Numbered from the stretch's first letter, positions 26,924-35,753 are shown. The stretch: DNA of 64,000 nt from Rarobacter incanus (GCF_006715765.1 NZ_VFNV01000001.1:1054001-1118000), one strand, 5' to 3'. The notes: generated from the sequence alone by a model not told the origin. Numbers and translations are program-made.

Positions 26924-26956
26924 TTTAGGTTACCTGAGGTTGTGGCATGCCCCCTT

Positions 26957-26976
26957 AAGTTACGGTAGCGTAGGTT
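26957..26976. promoter_or_regulatory. Imperfect 20-bp palindrome between uppS and hlyIII
   Basis: AAGTTACGGTAGCGTAGGTT has TACG/CGTA core arms and partly matching outer arms. It lies between the divergent starts at 26923 and 27041 and looks like a TetR-type operator; the cognate regulator is unknown. Confidence 0.4.
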
Positions 26977-27040
26977 ATTAGGGCATCGCCGCTTCGGCAT
27001 TTCACCGATCCGGGTCACTAATCGATCGCAGGGAGTGTGT

Positions 27041-27712
27041 GTGACACCGACCTCAGGGGTCTCCGACCTCAAACCGCGCCTGCGCGGGTGGCTCCACGCA
27101 GGCGCTGCGCCACTGGCCCTGGCTGCTGGCATCGTCCTGGTCTGCCTGACACCGACGGTTCCGGGAAAGCTTGCCTCCGCCACATTTGCGCTGGCGTCGG
27201 TCATGCTCTTCGCCACCAGCGCCACCTATCACCTCGGCCGCTGGTCCGTGCGTACCAAAGCCGTCCTGCGTCGGCTCGACCACTCCAACATATTTTTGCT
27301 CATTGCCGGCACTTATACCCCGTTGGCGGTGCTGCTGCTGGATCGACGCAACTGCATCATTTTGCTGTCAATCGTGTGGGCGGGGGCGATCGCCGGGCTC
27401 CTCGCCCGCGTGCTGTGGCTCACCGCGCCGCGGTGGCTCTATGTACCGATCTACGTGGCTCTCGGCTGGGTCGCCGTCGCCTACCTACCGTCCTTTTGGC
27501 GAACCGGCGGCCCCGCGGTCGTGTGGTTGGTGGTGGCCGGGGGGCTGGCCTACACGCTTGGCGCCGTCGTCTACGGGTTCAAGAAGCCGAACCCAAGCCC
27601 CACCTGGTTCGGATTTCACGAGGTCTTCCACTCCCTGACCTTGGCCGCCTTCGCGTGCCACTGCACGGCCATCATGATCGCCGCCACAACGGTCACGGCG
27701 GCCGCCCGCTAA
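27041..27712 (+). CDS. Hemolysin III / PAQR-family membrane protein
   Basis: A 223-residue protein with seven predicted membrane helices. Family motifs are SATYH in SATYHLGRW, DHSNIFLLIAGTYTP and the C-terminal EVFHSLTLAAFACH, whose His and Asp residues would bind zinc. PAQR members help maintain membrane fluidity. Of the GTGs at 27035 and 27041, the second is favoured because GGGAG lies 5 bases upstream. The neighbour uppS is also conserved in mycobacteria (Rv1085c-Rv1086). Confidence 0.9.
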   Translation: MTPTSGVSDLKPRLRGWLHAGAAPLALAAGIVLVCLTPTVPGKLASATFALASVMLFATSATYHLGRWSVRTKAVLRRLDHSNIFLLIAGTYTPLAVLLLDRRNCIILLSIVWAGAIAGLLARVLWLTAPRWLYVPIYVALGWVAVAYLPSFWRTGGPAVVWLVVAGGLAYTLGAVVYGFKKPNPSPTWFGFHEVFHSLTLAAFACHCTAIMIAATTVTAAAR

Positions 27713-27797
27713 TTGCCTGGCCTCGCTCGCCGTCAGGCGGGCCGGACCCGCAAACGCCGCCAGGCCCACACCGAGCCCAGCCCCCTTTTTTTCGCCG

Positions 27798-28589
27798 TCA
27801 GGCGGGCACCACGCGGAACCTGCGGTTGCGCAGGGACGGATTAGCTTCCCGCATCTGGGCTACGGCCGCCGTATCTATATCGATTGTGCGCAGTTGCGGC
27901 TGCGCACCGCACGCTAGCCCGACTGCTCCGTCCGGCGTGATCACCTGCGATGCGCCGATGGCACCCTTGCCCGTAAGGCCCACCCCGATCAGGATTGCCA
28001 CGTTTTCGATCGCTCGGGCGCGCAGGAGTATTTCCCACTGCTCGGCCTTGCCCGGCCCGGGTGCCCATGCGGCGGGAACCACTATCACCTCGGCTCCGGC
28101 GTCCACCAAGCGCCTGGCACTTTCTGGAAAGCGCAGGTCATAACAGGCCATAACGCCCACCGAAACGCCAGCAATTTGCACCACCACGGGGTCGTCCTGC
28201 GGGTCACCCGCGACCAATCGATCTGATTCGCGGTGCCCGAACGCATCGTAGAGATGGACCTTACGGTAGGTCGCGCGGTCCAGCCCGTCGGGGCCAACTA
28301 CAACGACTTCGCTCGCGGCCTTTTGCCCAGCAGCGGCAAACGAGGTCACTCCCGCAACAATCCACAGGGCATGTTCTCGCGCAATACTCCGCAGTTCTGC
28401 CCTGTAGCGCCCGTCCGGGCCCTGCGCCAGGTCCACCCCGACACCTTGAGGATCGAAGGCGCTCGCGTATTCCGGCAGGATTAGGAGGTCGGCGTTACGT
28501 TCCCCGGCGTATCTACCGGCGTCGCGCGCTACTACCGCGTTCGCTCCAGTGTCTGCCCCCGCCTCAATTTGGGCAATCGACACCCTCAC
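27798..28589 (-). CDS. Carbon-nitrogen (nitrilase-fold) hydrolase
   Basis: A 263-residue nitrilase-superfamily amidase with the Glu40-Lys110-Cys149 triad in LLILPEYAS, YRKVHLYDAFG and MACYDLRFPE. Size and motifs resemble omega-amidase/Nit-type enzymes; the natural substrate is unknown. The start overlaps the stop of the membrane-protein gene by 4 bp, so it is the last gene of an mca-membrane protein-amidase operon. The 16-mer TCGCCGTCAGGCGGGC recurs at its 3' end and 65 bp beyond. Confidence 0.9.
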   Translation of the reverse strand: MRVSIAQIEAGADTGANAVVARDAGRYAGERNADLLILPEYASAFDPQGVGVDLAQGPDGRYRAELRSIAREHALWIVAGVTSFAAAGQKAASEVVVVGPDGLDRATYRKVHLYDAFGHRESDRLVAGDPQDDPVVVQIAGVSVGVMACYDLRFPESARRLVDAGAEVIVVPAAWAPGPGKAEQWEILLRARAIENVAILIGVGLTGKGAIGASQVITPDGAVGLACGAQPQLRTIDIDTAAVAQMREANPSLRNRRFRVVPA

Positions 28590-29029
28590 GCGTCGGCGTC
28601 CTTGCCAACGCGCTCGCTGCCGGAACCGAACGCGACCGCACCGTTCTGGGCGACCGCACCGTTCTGGGCGACCGCACCGCCCCCACCAGGGGCCGCACCA
28701 CCATCCCCTCCGGAAACCACACCACCCCCACCAGAGGCCACGCCACCATCCCCTCCGGACACAGCAGCACCATCAGGGCGCGGATCCGGGAGCAAGGCGG
28801 CCTCGACCATGTGATCAGCGTGCGCGGAATGCTTGATCCTGCGGATCCGCTTGGACAACGACACCATCAGGAAGATAACTACGATGACCATCAGGAAAGT
28901 CGCAGCGAACCCGATTAGGCCGGGAGCCACGTCCGTGGATTTCAGATCGTCGCGCAGCACGGGTTCCGGTGACGTCGTGGTGCCGGCGCCTTGTGCCGCC
29001 AACACGAAACCGTAGGCGGTGTGAAACAT
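28586..29029 (-). CDS. Small single-pass membrane protein with Gly-rich repeat tail
   Basis: A 147-residue protein: short N-terminus, one membrane helix (about 38-60) followed by basic SKRIRRIKHSAHADHMVEAAL, then a low-complexity tail built from GGDGG/GGGG and AVAQNG repeats. The ATG at 29029 with GAGGG upstream is preferred to a TTG at 29041 that overlaps the mca stop. A membrane protein in this place beside mca is also seen in mycobacteria (Rv1083); the tail is probably species-specific. Confidence 0.75.
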   Translation of the reverse strand: MFHTAYGFVLAAQGAGTTTSPEPVLRDDLKSTDVAPGLIGFAATFLMVIVVIFLMVSLSKRIRRIKHSAHADHMVEAALLPDPRPDGAAVSGGDGGVASGGGGVVSGGDGGAAPGGGGAVAQNGAVAQNGAVAFGSGSERVGKDADA

Positions 29030-29037
29030 CGCTGCCC

Positions 29038-30042
29038 TCAATTCGTCGTGGTGTTATCGGGTTCGATGCCGGCTGGCAACAGAAAATCAATGGCAGACTC
29101 CGTGTCCTCATATCCCGCGATGGGCGGCTCGCCTTCGCCAGCAGCCGCGGCTTGGAGTTCAGCGTCACTTGCCTCCGGGTCGATGCCGGCGAAAAGGTCA
29201 ACCTCCGGTATAGAGGCTGGCACACGCGTGGACGCCAACTCGAATTCCTCCCACGGCCAAACCTGCGATTCGAGTTCGCGAGGCACCGCGAAAAAGAATC
29301 CCCCCGGATCGATCTGGCTAGCGTGAGCGCGCAGTGCCGCGTCTCGCCGGTTCCGCCACGGGTCGACATCTATGCGTGTTGTTGCGTGGCGTTCCAGGAT
29401 CGGATGCTCATTTCGCCGATCGATCCAGGGACCGAATGGCGATTCGAGCCCAGCATCAAGCATTGCTTCGTGGAGCGCCAACGAGCGGGCGATGGAGAAG
29501 TCGTGGTTGTAGTAGAGCTTGAGGACGCTCCACGCCTCCCCGAGATCGGGTCGGTAATCGGGGTGCGCGGCCAGGATGTACGCCGCAACCGATATTTGGT
29601 GGGTGCGGATGTGGTCCGGGTGCGGGTACCCGCCCATGGGGTCGTACGTGGTCATAACGTGGGGGCGGAACGATCGAACCAAACGCACCAGCTCTGGCAC
29701 CTCGGTGGCCAAGTCACCGGCGGCGAACGATCCCGCGGGCAGCGGTGGTAGGGGGTCGCCTTCGGGCAACCCTGAATCGACGAAACCAAGCCAGACTTGC
29801 GAAACCCCGAGCGCCTCGCGCGCCTGCGCCATCTCGCGTTGCCGCAGTTCGCGCATTGCTTCCAGGCCCTTATAGTCCCCGGTGAACGTCGGGTTGAGCA
29901 CGTCCCCGCGTTCCCCACCCGTGCATGTGACGATGAGGACTTCGGCGGACTCGTCGGAATATTTTGCGGTCGTCGCGGCGCCCTTGGACGATTCGTCGTC
30001 GGGGTGCGCGTGAACGGCCATAAGCCTGCGTTGGGGGGCCAC
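29038..30042 (-). CDS. mca: Mycothiol S-conjugate amidase Mca
   Basis: A 334-residue zinc amidase of the LmbE/PIG-L family that cleaves mycothiol conjugates to mercapturic acids during detoxification. Zinc ligands and catalytic residues are in HAHPDDE (His13, Asp15-Asp16) and HPDHIRTH (His144). Length and C-terminus fit Mca rather than the shorter MshB. The GTG start has GGAGG upstream. Its presence shows that the organism makes mycothiol. It diverges from the DUF4307 gene. Confidence 0.95.
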   Translation of the reverse strand: MAPQRRLMAVHAHPDDESSKGAATTAKYSDESAEVLIVTCTGGERGDVLNPTFTGDYKGLEAMRELRQREMAQAREALGVSQVWLGFVDSGLPEGDPLPPLPAGSFAAGDLATEVPELVRLVRSFRPHVMTTYDPMGGYPHPDHIRTHQISVAAYILAAHPDYRPDLGEAWSVLKLYYNHDFSIARSLALHEAMLDAGLESPFGPWIDRRNEHPILERHATTRIDVDPWRNRRDAALRAHASQIDPGGFFFAVPRELESQVWPWEEFELASTRVPASIPEVDLFAGIDPEASDAELQAAAAGEGEPPIAGYEDTESAIDFLLPAGIEPDNTTTN

Positions 30043-30158
30043 TTGTTACCTCCGGAGGATTCAACTCCATCGATTATCGCCGAGGATCGGTGCGGAATGC
30101 GGCATGCCAGGGCAAGATGCGACACTGGTAGCGGTAAATCGTGGCGGGCGGAGGATGC

Positions 30159-30581
30159 ATGACAGGCGACGATGTGACACAAATGCTTGACGAGGAGGGC
30201 GCAGACACTGCCGGCACCGACGGGCGACGCTCCCTTTCTTTGCAGCAGAAAATCGCGATCGGAGTTGCTTTAGCGCTCGGGTGTGCGGGGGCTGCCTGGG
30301 CAGCATTTGGGGACGAGTCCACCTCCGTCGACTCGCAGGTAATTTCGTTTAAGGTGAACAATTCCGAATCCACGACGTTGACCTTCAACGTTACGAAGCC
30401 GGAGTCGATGACAGTGCGATGCGAGGTCGAAGCCCTATCCCACTCCTATGTCCAGGTCGGGTTCGTCGCCCTGGATGTAGGCCCCAGCGACGCCGCGCGG
30501 CAGATCGTTTCGATCGACATTCCAACGACAGAGACGGCCGTGTCAGCTGTCGTGCGTTCGTGCGAACCCGCGTCTTCGTAG
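30159..30581 (+). CDS. DUF4307 membrane-anchored protein
   Basis: A 140-residue protein of the DUF4307 family (Rv1081c-like). One membrane helix (about 28-50) follows a cytoplasmic N-terminus; the exterior part has VISFKVNNSESTTLTFNVTKPE and a conserved Cys pair, in VRCEVEAL and VRSCEP. The ATG at 30159 follows GGAGG. The gene normally sits between greA and mca, as here. Function unknown. Confidence 0.85.
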   Translation: MTGDDVTQMLDEEGADTAGTDGRRSLSLQQKIAIGVALALGCAGAAWAAFGDESTSVDSQVISFKVNNSESTTLTFNVTKPESMTVRCEVEALSHSYVQVGFVALDVGPSDAARQIVSIDIPTTETAVSAVVRSCEPASS

Positions 30582-30610
30582 TCGCTAGCCCACCATCGAC
30601 GGTTACGTTC

Positions 30611-31430
30611 GACCCCGCTGGTCGAGTTGCCCGCGCAGCGGGCGTATCGAGACCACCCCCGCACCAAAGATTGATCTCGATACACGCCTCCGGCGCACTC
30701 GATCAATGAACACAAACCACCGCACTCAGCGACCCCGCTGGTCGAGTTGCCCGCGCAGCGGGCGTATCGAGACCACCCCCGCACCAAAGATTGATCTCGA
30801 TACACGCCTCCGGCGCACTCGATCAACGAACACAAACCACCGCACTCAGCGACCCCGCTGGTCGAGTTGCCCGCACAGCGGGCGTATCGAGACCACCCCC
30901 GCACCAAAGATTGATCTCGATACACGCCCCCGGGCGCACTCGATCAACGAACTATCCCACACCAGGCGACCCTGCTGGTCGAGTTGCCCGCACAGCGGGC
31001 GTATCGAGACCACCCCCGCACCAGGCCGACGGGCGACGACACCACACCAGATTGATCTCGATACACGCCTCCGGCGCACTCGATCAACGAACACAAACCA
31101 CCGCACTCAGCGACCCTGCTGGTCGAGTTGCCCGCACAGCGGGCGTATCGAGACCACCCCCGCACCAAAGATTGATCTCGATACACGCCTCCGGCGCACT
31201 CGATCAACGAACACAAACCACCGCACTCAGCGACCCCGCTGGTCGAGTTGCCCGCACAGCGGGCGTATCGAGACCACCCCCGCACCAAAGATTGATCTCG
31301 ATACACGCCCCCGGGCGCACTCGATCAACGAACTATCCCACACCACGCGACCCCGCTGGTCGAGTTGCCCGCACAGCGGGCGTATCGAGACCACCCCCGC
31401 ACCAGGCCGACGGGCGACGACACCACACCA
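30611..31430. repeat. Tandem array of palindromic repeats (about 120-bp unit)
   Basis: Seven copies of an imperfect 35-bp palindrome, starting GGTCGAGTTGCCCGC and ending CGTATCGAGACC, begin at 30620, 30740, 30860, 30977, 31121, 31241 and 31358. Six copies of a second palindrome (TTGATCTCGATACACGCC ... GATCAA) lie between them. Spacings 120, 120, 117, 144, 120 and 117 show that a 381-bp block was duplicated. Copies differ mainly in the hairpin loop (GCGCAG or GCACAG). It fills most of the gap between DUF4307 and greA. Similar hairpins occur in other actinobacterial intergenic regions. Confidence 0.9.
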
Positions 31431-31495
31431 CCGCGGATCCGCTCGCTAGCGGCCCGCATCCCTTCAGATTCCTCGGCACCGGAGATCATTTGGCC

Positions 31496-31515
31496 GCCCC
31501 GGCGCCACCCGGGGC
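31496..31515 (+). terminator. GC hairpin upstream of greA
   Basis: GCCCCGG and CCGGGGC pair around 6 bases and are followed by TTTCC. It could end transcripts coming from DUF4307 through the repeat array; the greA promoter would then lie between 31516 and 31580. Confidence 0.45.
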
Positions 31516-31592
31516 TTTCCGTTCGATGTATGCTTGTTAGTTCATGCGCTGGAGACTGCGCACCACATCAGGCACCATGAAGGGAGTTGGCT

Positions 31593-32075
31593 ATGGCCGA
31601 AAACGCCGGAACCTGGCTAACACAAGACGCGTTCGACAAGTTGAGCGCGGAACTCGAAAACCTACAGGGTCCAGTGCGTGCCGAGATCACTCGCCGCATC
31701 GCCGCGGCACGTGAAGAGGGCGACCTGAAGGAGAACGGCGGCTACCACGCGGCACGTGAGGAGCAGGGCAAGAACGAGGCCCGCATCCGAGAGCTCACTG
31801 AGAAGCTGCGCACCGCCCAGGTCGGTACGCCTCCCGACGATGGGATCGTCGAACCGGGGATGCTGGTGGATGCGGTCGTTGCTGGCAAGAACCTCACGTT
31901 CATCCTGGGTTCACGCGAGATTTCCGAAACGACATCGATTTCCGTGTTTTCTCCGACATCGCCGCTGGGTGCGGCAATCAACGGCAAGAAGGTCGGTGAC
32001 AAAGTTTCGTATCCGGCGCCGAACGGCAACGAGATCGCGGTCGAGATCGTTTCTGCCAAGCCCTTTACCGGCTGA
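31593..32075 (+). CDS. greA: Transcription elongation factor GreA
   Basis: A 160-residue Gre factor that rescues arrested RNA polymerase by stimulating transcript cleavage. The N-terminal coiled coil carries the catalytic acidic tip in REEGDLKENGGYHAAREEQ; the C-terminal FKBP-like domain ends GNEIAVEIVSAKPF. The ATG at 31593 follows AAGGGAG with correct spacing. It belongs to the conserved greA-DUF4307-mca neighbourhood. Confidence 0.96.
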   Translation: MAENAGTWLTQDAFDKLSAELENLQGPVRAEITRRIAAAREEGDLKENGGYHAAREEQGKNEARIRELTEKLRTAQVGTPPDDGIVEPGMLVDAVVAGKNLTFILGSREISETTSISVFSPTSPLGAAINGKKVGDKVSYPAPNGNEIAVEIVSAKPFTG

Positions 32076-32097
32076 CAACCCGGCAGTTGAGTGACCC

Positions 32098-32132
32098 GCG
32101 GGCGGTGTGACCAATTGGTCCCCGCCCGCTTT
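32098..32132 (+). terminator. Terminator of greA
   Basis: GCGGGCGG and CCGCCCGC form an 8-bp stem enclosing an inner palindrome GACCAATTGGTC, followed by TTT. The remaining 170 bp before the convergent tspO stop hold nothing I recognise. Confidence 0.75.
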
Positions 32133-32305
32133 GTCGTCCCAGGAGCAACGCGGCGCGTACCCGCAACAGCAGAGCGCAACCGCAGGACCGGCGCGCACCC
32201 GCGCCACCAGCACAATTCACCACCCCGCGCTGCCTTCACCGCACAGCGCGCTGCTCAAACCCCAAACCACAGCACGCAAAGGGATGCGCCCGGACGTCAA
32301 CCGGC

Positions 32306-32755
32306 CTACGCAGCGCGCGGATCCTCCACTGCGGCCGTCAGCGCCGTGGCGTAAAGGAGCCACCCGGCATAGGGAACCAGCAGCGCCGCTGCAACCCTGT
32401 CGCGCCGCGCCAGCACGACGATCTCGGCGATGACCGCGGCATCGAGCGCCGCGATGACGCTCAGCGCGGCGCGCTGACGGCGCCTTCCGAAGAACAGCGG
32501 CGTCCAGGCAGCATTCAACGCAAGCTGCGCGGTGTGCAGTATTTTCTCGGTCGCAGTGGCGCTGCGCAGGCCAGCGCCCACATTGGCGAGGTAAAGGAGC
32601 CCCCAAGCGGGCCCAAATAGCCACGCGGGCGGCGCCCAGCGCGGCTTATCGAGCCTCGCATAAACGTCCGCCGCGTCAGCGGCCGCAAGCCGCCCAACAG
32701 CGGCAGCCCCCGCGACTGTCCCGACGGCCCAGAACCGATGCGCGAGTTTTCCCAC
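32306..32755 (-). CDS. tspO: TspO/MBR-family membrane protein
   Basis: A 149-residue TspO (tryptophan-rich sensory protein / benzodiazepine-receptor) homologue with five predicted helices. The family stretches WAPPAWLFGPAWGLLYLAN and LALNAAWTPLFFG are present, as is the C-terminal VPYAGWLLYATAL. TspO binds porphyrins and affects tetrapyrrole and stress responses. The GTG start is preceded by GGGAGG. Confidence 0.88.
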   Translation of the reverse strand: MGKLAHRFWAVGTVAGAAAVGRLAAADAADVYARLDKPRWAPPAWLFGPAWGLLYLANVGAGLRSATATEKILHTAQLALNAAWTPLFFGRRRQRAALSVIAALDAAVIAEIVVLARRDRVAAALLVPYAGWLLYATALTAAVEDPRAA

Positions 32756-32821
32756 GGCTTACCTCCCAGATGGCGGTGTTACACCCCGCTGCCACCGCGC
32801 CGATCCCCGGCGCGGTCCTGC

Positions 32822-34030
32822 CTACAGTACCCGGTAGCCGTGCGCCCGCAACCCGGCCAACAACTCGGCGCAGTGCGCGGGCCCCTTGGTCTCGACCTGG
32901 AAAGTGACCTCGACCTCGTCGATCGCCAGATCCGGCCCGGTACGCACGTGGTCGACGTGCATCACATTGCCGCCGTCACGCGCGAGTTCGTCCACAAGCT
33001 CCGCCAACGCCCCCGGCCGGTCGATCAACCGCACCCTGAGGTTGAGGTAGCGCCCGGCCGCTGCCAAACCGTGCCGGATCACCCGCAACAGCACGGTCGG
33101 ATCGACGTTCCCGCCGGACAATACGATGCACACCGGACCTTGGGAGAATCGCTCCGGGTGTGCCAAGAGGGCGGCGACGCCCACAGCTCCCGCTGGTTCG
33201 ACGACCAGTTTGCTGCGCTCCAACAGATGCAAAAGTGCGCGAGAGATGTCTTCTTCCTCCACTGTCGCGATCTTCGCCGTGCCGACGATGATGTCAAAGG
33301 GCACCTGCCCGGGCTCCGAAACAGCGATGCCGTCGGCCATCGTTGTGCTGCCGTGCACCAGTGTGGGTTGGCCCGCGGCAACGGAAGCGGGGTACGCCGC
33401 GAAGCGCGCCGCCTGCACGCCGACGACATCAATACCGGCCTGCTGCGGCGACAAATCGATTTCCCTCACGCCGCGCACCAGTCCGGCGACCAATCCACCC
33501 CCACCCAGCGGAGCAATGATTGTCCGCACGCCGGGTATCTGGTCCACGATCTCGCGGGCGATGGTGCCCTGCCCCGCGATGATGTCGGGATGGTTGAAGG
33601 GATGGATCAGAACTCGTCCTGTATCTTGCGCATCCTGCGCGGCCGCTTGCAGCGCATCGGCCACATTGACCCCGACCAGCTTGACCGTGGCACCGTAGGC
33701 CTCGGTTGCGGCCACCTTGGGCAATGCGGCGCCCTCTGGCATGTAGATCGTGGCGTCGATCCCGAGCGCGGCGGCCGCCAAGGCGACTCCCTGCGCATGA
33801 TTGCCGGCACTTGCGGCGACGACGCCGCGCGCGCGTTGGTCGGCATCCAAACCTTCCATTCGGACGAGCGCCCCGCGAATCTTAAATGAACCGGTTCGTT
33901 GCAGATTCTCGCACTTAAGCCACACCTCGGTTCCCGCTAGCTCGCTTAGCGCGCGCGAGTACGCGACCGGCGTGGTCGTGATCCGCCCCGCCAGTATGGC
34001 CTGCGCGTCTGCAACGGTGGTCTCGCTCAT
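32822..34030 (-). CDS. ilvA: Threonine ammonia-lyase (threonine dehydratase)
   Basis: A 402-residue PLP enzyme producing 2-oxobutanoate from threonine. PLP Lys50 lies in LQRTGSFKIRGA; ASAGNHAQGVA and the GGGGLVAGL phosphate loop follow; the C-terminal 80 residues form an ACT-like domain (LRVRLIDRPGALAELVDELA). The single ACT domain suits catabolic or bifunctional threonine dehydratases. The ATG at 34030 follows GGAG; the frame stays open further upstream over the opposite msrA gene, which is a shadow. Confidence 0.92.
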   Translation of the reverse strand: MSETTVADAQAILAGRITTTPVAYSRALSELAGTEVWLKCENLQRTGSFKIRGALVRMEGLDADQRARGVVAASAGNHAQGVALAAAALGIDATIYMPEGAALPKVAATEAYGATVKLVGVNVADALQAAAQDAQDTGRVLIHPFNHPDIIAGQGTIAREIVDQIPGVRTIIAPLGGGGLVAGLVRGVREIDLSPQQAGIDVVGVQAARFAAYPASVAAGQPTLVHGSTTMADGIAVSEPGQVPFDIIVGTAKIATVEEEDISRALLHLLERSKLVVEPAGAVGVAALLAHPERFSQGPVCIVLSGGNVDPTVLLRVIRHGLAAAGRYLNLRVRLIDRPGALAELVDELARDGGNVMHVDHVRTGPDLAIDEVEVTFQVETKGPAHCAELLAGLRAHGYRVL

Positions 34031-34141
34031 CGGAGTCTCCGGAAGATCGGTGCCTGGAACATCTCGACAATACCGCCCCGCATGTTTCGTTCGTTTTTTC
34101 CTGCCACACTGGAAAGAAATACCCGGTGGAAGGACTGAGCA

Positions 34142-34807
34142 ATGGCATTTGACGATGTGTTTTCGCGTTTGTTTTCGCGACCCGCGCCCATCGCAGTTAC
34201 GCGCGAGCGGGCACTGCCGGGACGGACGGCTCCAGTCTTGCCCGTCCCCGGGCGCCATGCCGCCCTCGGCACGCCGATAGATGGCCCCTTCCCCGCCGGT
34301 ACGCAGGTCATCGGCCTGGCGTTGGGATGCTTCTGGGGCGCCGAAAGGGCGCTGTGGGAGCTGCCCGGCGTGTTCACGACGGCCGTCGGGTATCAGGGAG
34401 GCTTCACCCCGAATCCGACCTACGAGGAGGTGTGCAGCGGGCTCACCGGGCACGCAGAAACAGTGCGCGTCGCGTACGGCCCCGACCTTGCCACGCGCGA
34501 CCTGCTTGCCCGCTTCTGGGAACTGCACGACCCGACGCAGGGGTTCCGCCAGGGCAACGACGTGGGGACCCAATATAGGTCGGCGATCTACTGGACCGAT
34601 GAGGCCCAACGGGATCTGGCTATAGAGACACGCGACGTATTCGCCCCGCGCCTCGCTGCGGCCGGGTTCCCGCCGATCACCACCGAGATCGTGTCGGCTG
34701 CTCAGGCCGGCCCGTTCTACCTGGCAGAGGATTACCACCAGCAGTATCTGGTGAAGAATCCGAACGGGTACTGCCCGGTGCACTCGACCGGGGTGTCGTG
34801 TTCGTAG
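34142..34807 (+). CDS. msrA: Peptide methionine-S-sulfoxide reductase MsrA
   Basis: A 221-residue MsrA with catalytic Cys63 in ALGCFWGAE, the conserved GYQGGFTPNPTYEEVCSG and GHAETV stretches, and resolving cysteines in the C-terminal CPVHSTGVSCS. An N-terminal extension of about 50 residues before the core is common in actinobacterial MsrA. It reduces methionine S-sulfoxide in proteins. Divergent from ilvA with about 110 bp between them. Confidence 0.95.
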   Translation: MAFDDVFSRLFSRPAPIAVTRERALPGRTAPVLPVPGRHAALGTPIDGPFPAGTQVIGLALGCFWGAERALWELPGVFTTAVGYQGGFTPNPTYEEVCSGLTGHAETVRVAYGPDLATRDLLARFWELHDPTQGFRQGNDVGTQYRSAIYWTDEAQRDLAIETRDVFAPRLAAAGFPPITTEIVSAAQAGPFYLAEDYHQQYLVKNPNGYCPVHSTGVSCS

Positions 34808-34925
34808 GCGGCCAATGCAGGTCCGCGCTCAATGGCGTCGGTTCCTAGCGGCGGTGGCCCTACACCCAACTCGGTGATCCGCTAGTGGCGGCTCGACCGC
34901 GCCCCTTCTACGGGAGCGGCTGCCC

Positions 34926-35753
34926 CTAGCGGCGGCCCGACGTGCCCTTGCCACGAGAGCGGCTGCCCCCGGCACGCCGTCCGCCCGCAGAACCTCTGCC
35001 GGTTCCGCGCGCTGATCCGCCACGCGCAGATTCGCCGCGGCCGCCACCGGTGCCCTCTGCCCGCTGTCCGCCTTTGCGGGGCTGTTGCCCACCATCAGCC
35101 TGCCCGCCATCCGTTCGCCCACGATCGGCGTTCCCGCCATTCGCCCGCCCCGCATCCCCCCGCGAGCTGCGCGCGCCGCGCCCGCGCACGATCCCCGCCA
35201 AGTCGTCGCATAGCGGGTGTGCGGCGCGCCGCGACCACACCAGCCCCACCGATGAGGTTGGTGCATCAATCACCGGCAAGTGGGCGACGTCTTTGCGATG
35301 GTACAACCGGGCCAACGACATCGGTACAACCAGCAAACCGGCGGATGCCGCGCACCATTCGATCGCGTCCTTGACCGTCGGCACGTCCAGGAGCGGCCGC
35401 CGCCCTCGGATCGTTGACTCGCCCCACACCAGGCCGGTGTCCGGCGGCGTCAGGACCACGTCATCGGATAGATCGGCGAGCACGCATTCATCCAAGACGG
35501 TCAACGCGTGATCGACGGGCGCGACCACGACGGTGGCCTCTTCGTACAGTGTTATGGTGTGCCATTGGTCTCCCGGGACCGGCACCCGTACCAGCGCGGC
35601 GTTGAATTCACCCGCGCTGAGGCCGCCGACGGCCCTCTCCTGGCTCTCCAAAGAGGCCGACAGCGGGGTCGCGGGAACCAATTCCCGCCACACCCGCTGC
35701 CACTTGCCCGGTGTCACCCCGGGTACATACGCAAGTTTGAATGGAGCGCTCAG
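34926..35753 (-). CDS. LysR-substrate-binding-domain protein with basic tail
   Basis: About 275 residues resembling the effector domain of LysR regulators (FKLAYVPGVTPGKWQRVW at the N-terminus, then two alpha/beta lobes) but with no DNA-binding helix-turn-helix. The C-terminal 85 residues are Gly/Arg/Ser-rich and strongly basic. The frame has no ATG, GTG or TTG before the first strand; a CTG at 35753 overlaps the FKBP stop by 4 bp (CTGA) and is the best start. A GTG at 35717 would truncate the domain. Function unknown. Confidence 0.7.
   Translation of the reverse strand: MSAPFKLAYVPGVTPGKWQRVWRELVPATPLSASLESQERAVGGLSAGEFNAALVRVPVPGDQWHTITLYEEATVVVAPVDHALTVLDECVLADLSDDVVLTPPDTGLVWGESTIRGRRPLLDVPTVKDAIEWCAASAGLLVVPMSLARLYHRKDVAHLPVIDAPTSSVGLVWSRRAAHPLCDDLAGIVRGRGARSSRGDAGRANGGNADRGRTDGGQADGGQQPRKGGQRAEGTGGGRGESARGGSARGTGRGSAGGRRAGGSRSRGKGTSGRR

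Noticed and set aside
26924-26945. Iron-regulator (IdeR/DtxR) box upstream of uppS
   Set aside because: TTAGGTTA matches one half, but the other half of the 19-bp dyad is absent.
30611-31430. CRISPR array
   Set aside because: The units are about 120 bp, both parts are repeated and palindromic, there are no unique spacers and no cas genes.
30446-31540. Long overlapping ORFs (about 120-250 codons) on both strands within the repeat array
   Set aside because: They arise because the repeat unit is a multiple of three and GC-rich; their products are pure repeat translations.
34031-34783. N-terminal extension of ilvA over msrA
   Set aside because: The extension is antisense to a clear msrA gene, and the ATG at 34030 with a ribosome site gives a normal N-terminus.
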